Assembly: GCA_023250255.1 (NCBI GenBank)
Contig: JAHFBB010000032.1
Location: 1 to 7,688, forward strand
Direction of reading: 5' to 3'
DNA length: 7,688 nt
Source of the DNA: Chloroflexota bacterium
GTDB lineage: Bacteria; Chloroflexota; Limnocylindria; QHBO01
Shown: positions 5,182 through 7,688 of the stretch, piece after piece
How the letters are laid out: each line of letters starts with the position of its first letter
Numbering within the stretch: the first letter of the stretch is position 1
Position numbers and translations under genes: made by a program
The notes under the pieces: generated by a model
The model's database searches: none
What the model was told of the DNA's origin: nothing
Seen by the model: only the letters and a program-made list of their open reading frames with translations

Positions 5182-6426
5182 ATGACAGTGGAGCTGAGGA
5201 CGCGCTCACGCCGCGCCACCCGGTCGTGGCGTACGTTCCGTGAGCAACTGGCGGCCATTGCCCCCCAGTCGGTCGGACGAGGTCTGATCGTCGTTGCGGT
5301 CCTTGGCCTGGCGGCCTGGCTGGTCGTCGCGTCGTGGCCGTCGCTGTCGCCATACCTGGTCGGCGGGCTGATCGGCTACATCATCCTGCCGGTGGTCAAT
5401 CGGCTGGATGCGATCCTGCCCCGCGCCCTGGCCAGCGTCCTGACCCTGCTCGGGTTCTTTGCGCTCATCGGTCTGTTCTTCGTGATCGTCATTCCGCCGC
5501 TGATCAGCAGCATTGGCCGGCTGGTCGAGCTCATCCCTCCGCCTGGAACGGTGACCGGCAATCTCAATGACATCAAGGACTGGCTGGCAGGTCTGCCGGA
5601 TCCGGTAGGGCCCATGGCACTACAGATCTTCGCGGGCGTACTCGAGGCCCTGACCGCAGCCCTGAGTGGTCTCAGCGTGGCGGTCACCCAGTTCTTCGTG
5701 ACCCAGACACTGGGCATCCTGAAGACCGTCAACTTCGTCCTGGGCCTGTTCGTGCTGCCGATCTGGATGACATTCTTCCTGAACTCCCAGCGAGTCGCCA
5801 AGCAGTCGGCACTCGGCTTCCTGCCGAACGCGGCCCGGCCCGACGCCCACGCCGTGATGCGGATCGTCGATAGATCGGCCGCGACATACCTGCGTTCCCA
5901 GGTCCTGCAGGCGATCCTGACCGCGGTGGGTATCTGGATGAGTCTGACGGTGGCAGCCTCCCTGGGGTACTCGGTCGCCCCGAACGGCCAGGTGGCTATT
6001 GCGGCCGTCCTGGGCGTCCTGCAACTCGTGCCCGGCATCGGCTTCATCCTCGGCTTCCTGGTGGTCGCCCTGGTCGGGCTGGTTGGTACTGCCCTCGATG
6101 TCGCCATCCTGGGTGCGATCTACGTCGGTGCCCAGTTGCTGGCGGGCCGCATTGCGGCCAGTCGGATCAAGGGCGGCGTGCGGGACCTGCACCCGGTATT
6201 TTTCGTTCCGATCATGGTGGCCCTGACCCAATTCGGCCTCATCTGGCTCTTCCTGGCCGCGCCGGTGATCGGCATTGTGGTGGATCTCACGCGCTACGGC
6301 TACGGGCGCCTCGGCGACCCGGCCGCGCCCGCGGGAATCATTCCAGGTCAGGAAATCACGACATCGTCCTCGGCCGCGCCGGCGGCACCACCTACCGCAT
6401 ACCGCACCATCGCAGCACAGAGGTAA
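5182..6426 (+). CDS. AI-2E family (PerM/UPF0118-like) membrane protein
   Basis: This 414-residue polytopic membrane protein belongs to the AI-2E transporter family, whose members have been linked to autoinducer-2 export and, in other cases, Na+/H+ antiport. The substrate here cannot be told. After a basic N-terminus (about 1-20), hydrophobic segments lie near 32-51, 55-73, 83-104, 182-200, 234-262, 271-325 (probably two helices) and 340-372. Between the third and fourth is the soluble/amphipathic region typical of the family (105-180). Family hallmarks are the early PVVNRL, the LPIWMTFF block (192-199), YLRSQVLQAI (236-245) and LVPGIGFILG (282-291). An Ala/Pro/Ser-rich tail (about 375-414) extends past the usual end. 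The gene leads an operon with the SPFH gene, whose ribosome binding site is in its last codons. An upstream TTG start at 5134 is unlikely. Confidence 0.9.
   Translation: MTVELRTRSRRATRSWRTFREQLAAIAPQSVGRGLIVVAVLGLAAWLVVASWPSLSPYLVGGLIGYIILPVVNRLDAILPRALASVLTLLGFFALIGLFFVIVIPPLISSIGRLVELIPPPGTVTGNLNDIKDWLAGLPDPVGPMALQIFAGVLEALTAALSGLSVAVTQFFVTQTLGILKTVNFVLGLFVLPIWMTFFLNSQRVAKQSALGFLPNAARPDAHAVMRIVDRSAATYLRSQVLQAILTAVGIWMSLTVAASLGYSVAPNGQVAIAAVLGVLQLVPGIGFILGFLVVALVGLVGTALDVAILGAIYVGAQLLAGRIAASRIKGGVRDLHPVFFVPIMVALTQFGLIWLFLAAPVIGIVVDLTRYGYGRLGDPAAPAGIIPGQEITTSSSAAPAAPPTAYRTIAAQR
6419..6423 (+). promoter_or_regulatory. Ribosome binding site of the SPFH gene
   Basis: AGAGG lies nine bases before ATG 6433 and inside the final codons of the AI-2E gene, indicating translation from a shared mRNA. 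Confidence 0.65.
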
Positions 6427-6432
6427 CCGCCC

Positions 6433-7584
6433 ATGGCCGAACCCGAACCGACGACCACCACCGAGGACGGTTCGACGCCGGAAATCGCCCCTTCCTACGT
6501 CCAATTGGTGGCGGTGTCGGCGCGCACCGAGGCTGACGCAATTGGGCTGTTGGCGACACCGGACGCCCAGGGCCGCCAGCCGGTGATGGTTCGCATCGGG
6601 GGATCGGGATCACTTCGCTGGGAGCCGGCCGCCGCCGCCGCCGCCCTGCTGGCATTCGTGATCATCGTGGGTCCGCCGCCGGCGTTCTACATCGGTCTGC
6701 TGGTGGTCGCCGGCATCATGGTGGTGATCAGCCTGGCCAGTCGACTGTTCATCCGGGTACCGGAGGGCGCCTGGGGTCTGGTCAGCCGGGCCGGTCGGTA
6801 TGTCAAGACCATGGAGCCGGGCAACTACACCGTCCTGCCCTGGCTGAGCCTGACGCACCTGGTAACCCGGCGAGAGATCGTGTTCGACACGCCGGTGGCT
6901 TCGGCTGCGACCGCCGACGGTGTTCGGGTTGACGTCGATGCCCTCGTCACCCTGCAGATCACCGACCCGCGCCGATTCGTGTACGACATGTCGGTGGCCG
7001 ATTTCGACCAGTTTGCCCAGGCGGCCACCCAGGATGCCGTCCGTGGTCTCATTCGCCAGACGGCAGCGCTGGGTACGCTTGATCTCGGCCCCAATGAGGC
7101 GGCCACCCTGACGGCCGCTCTCGGCGTTCAGACCGGGACGTTCGGCGTCGAGGTCAAGAACGCGGCGTTCACCCGGGTGGCGCTACCAGCCGACTTGACC
7201 GCCTCGCTCGAGGCGCAGCGGCTGGCCGTGGTTCGGTTGGCCGAAGAGGCGGAGCGCTTCGCCCTGACGCGTCAACAGCAGGCCAATCGCGCGGCGCTCG
7301 AGGCCCAGGACGAGGAGCAGCGCCGTGCGGCGGTTGAGCAGGAAGCAGCTGTCGAAGACCTGCGTCTCAAGCGATTGGAAGCCCGGATCAAGGCCAATCC
7401 TGAAGCCGCCCGCTACGACCTCGAAGTCCAGCGGATCAAGGTTGCCCAGAGCCTGGCCGGCAACTCGCGGGCCGTGGTCGGCTTCGGTGGAGGAACCGAT
7501 CTGACGGCGACCATTCTCGGCGCCGCGGAGCCCGAGCCACAGTCGGCTGTCGCCGGTCGCGCGACTCGATCGAACACTCGCTGA
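6433..7584 (+). CDS. SPFH/band-7 (stomatin/flotillin-like) membrane protein
   Basis: This 383-residue protein has the SPFH scaffold architecture. An acidic, Pro/Thr-rich N-terminus (1-20) is followed by a short soluble segment (21-62) that I do not recognise, then two adjacent membrane helices (about 66-80 and 84-103, a likely hairpin). The SPFH domain follows (about 105-265), beginning FIRVPEGAWGLVSRAG (106-121), with the expected strand blocks (VRVDVDALVTLQITDP, 164-179). A charged, Gln/Glu/Ala-rich coiled coil spans about 255-322. The final segment NPEAARYDLEVQ (322-333) and the Gly-rich GFGGGTD (350-356) match the conserved C-terminus of bacterial SPFH proteins. Such proteins form oligomeric membrane scaffolds or cages that organise or protect partner membrane proteins. 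The co-transcribed AI-2E protein, six bases upstream, is the natural candidate partner. No NfeD-like gene is seen. A run of GCC codons encodes A66-A71 at the first helix. Confidence 0.88.
   Translation: MAEPEPTTTTEDGSTPEIAPSYVQLVAVSARTEADAIGLLATPDAQGRQPVMVRIGGSGSLRWEPAAAAAALLAFVIIVGPPPAFYIGLLVVAGIMVVISLASRLFIRVPEGAWGLVSRAGRYVKTMEPGNYTVLPWLSLTHLVTRREIVFDTPVASAATADGVRVDVDALVTLQITDPRRFVYDMSVADFDQFAQAATQDAVRGLIRQTAALGTLDLGPNEAATLTAALGVQTGTFGVEVKNAAFTRVALPADLTASLEAQRLAVVRLAEEAERFALTRQQQANRAALEAQDEEQRRAAVEQEAAVEDLRLKRLEARIKANPEAARYDLEVQRIKVAQSLAGNSRAVVGFGGGTDLTATILGAAEPEPQSAVAGRATRSNTR
6628..6645 (+). repeat. (GCC)6 run within the SPFH gene
   Basis: Six successive GCC codons encode six alanines at the start of the first membrane helix. 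Length change by slippage would keep the frame and only alter helix length. Confidence 0.8.
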
Positions 7585-7597
7585 GCCGATAGTCTGA

Positions 7598-7619
7598 ACT
7601 CCTCCGCCCGATGAGGAGT
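7598..7619 (+). promoter_or_regulatory. Hairpin covering GAGGAG before the last lipoprotein
   Basis: ACTCCTC (7598-7604) and GAGGAGT (7613-7619) pair perfectly around an 8-base loop. The right arm contains the only strong Shine-Dalgarno-like sequence before ATG 7632 (13 bases away), so the fold would hide it. It could equally be a transcript-end structure for the SPFH operon, as it begins 13 bases after that stop. Confidence 0.35.
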
Positions 7620-7631
7620 AGCGACAGGCGG

Positions 7632-7688
7632 ATGGTTCGTCTGTCGCTGACCCTCGTTATCCTGCTGGCTGCCTGCGCGCCCACGGCG
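7632..7688 (+). CDS. Lipoprotein, N-terminal signal peptide only (cut by window edge)
   Basis: Nineteen codons are visible: MVRLSLTLVILLAACAPTA. This is a classic lipoprotein signal with one Arg, a hydrophobic core and the lipobox LAAC with Cys15. The mature protein lies beyond the window, so its function is unknown. An in-frame ATG at 7611 would add seven residues (MRSSDRR), but no Shine-Dalgarno sequence precedes it. GAGGAG at 7613-7618 lies 13 bases before ATG 7632. It follows the SPFH gene by about 47 bases in the same direction and may share its transcript; a TAGTCT at 7590-7595 is a weak alternative -10. Confidence 0.7.
   Translation, partial: MVRLSLTLVILLAACAPTA

Noticed and set aside
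5620..6504. Minus-strand open frame of 294 codons
   Set aside because: It is antisense to the AI-2E gene; its product is rich in Arg, Gly, Asp and His with no membrane or domain pattern, as expected of an antisense shadow of hydrophobic codons.

Overview
This is a GC-rich window from what looks like a monoderm-type, high-GC bacterium. I favour Chloroflexota (for example a Limnocylindria- or Ellin6529-like lineage) over Actinomycetota. The pointers are an ATP-type rather than GTP-type PEP carboxykinase, three or four lipoproteins with clear lipoboxes, and several starts that look leaderless (a -10-like hexamer exactly six bases before the start codon). The assignment is an inference from gene types and sequence style; no ribosomal marker lies in the window.

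Layout, left to right. A minus-strand, left-truncated pckA (ATP-dependent PEP carboxykinase) starts at 812. Upstream of it on the same strand is a kelch-repeat beta-propeller lipoprotein (903-1991). A possible 50-residue acidic peptide (2028-2180) diverges from the propeller gene. Then, on the plus strand, come a pirin-family cupin (2241-3194), a small cupredoxin lipoprotein with a complete His/Cys/His/Met copper-site pattern (3336-3782), and a secreted HELGH zinc metallopeptidase (3959-5002). The metallopeptidase has its own well-formed promoter, preceded by a strong inverted repeat. A tRNA-Gly(CCC) lies on the minus strand at 5036-5111. Downstream, a two-gene plus-strand operon encodes an AI-2E/PerM-family polytopic membrane protein (5182-6426) and an SPFH/band-7 protein with two membrane segments (6433-7584). 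The window ends inside the signal peptide of another lipoprotein (from about 7632).

The strongest functional link is the AI-2E/SPFH pair: six bases between the genes, with the SPFH ribosome binding site inside the end of the first gene. This suggests a membrane protein plus its SPFH scaffold or chaperone. The rest looks like a run of separately transcribed single genes, most of whose products act at the cell surface or outside the cell (propeller lipoprotein, copper lipoprotein, peptidase). I see no CRISPR array, insertion sequence, phage gene, toxin-antitoxin pair or recognisable defence system. The window is mostly ordinary chromosome with a few points worth checking.
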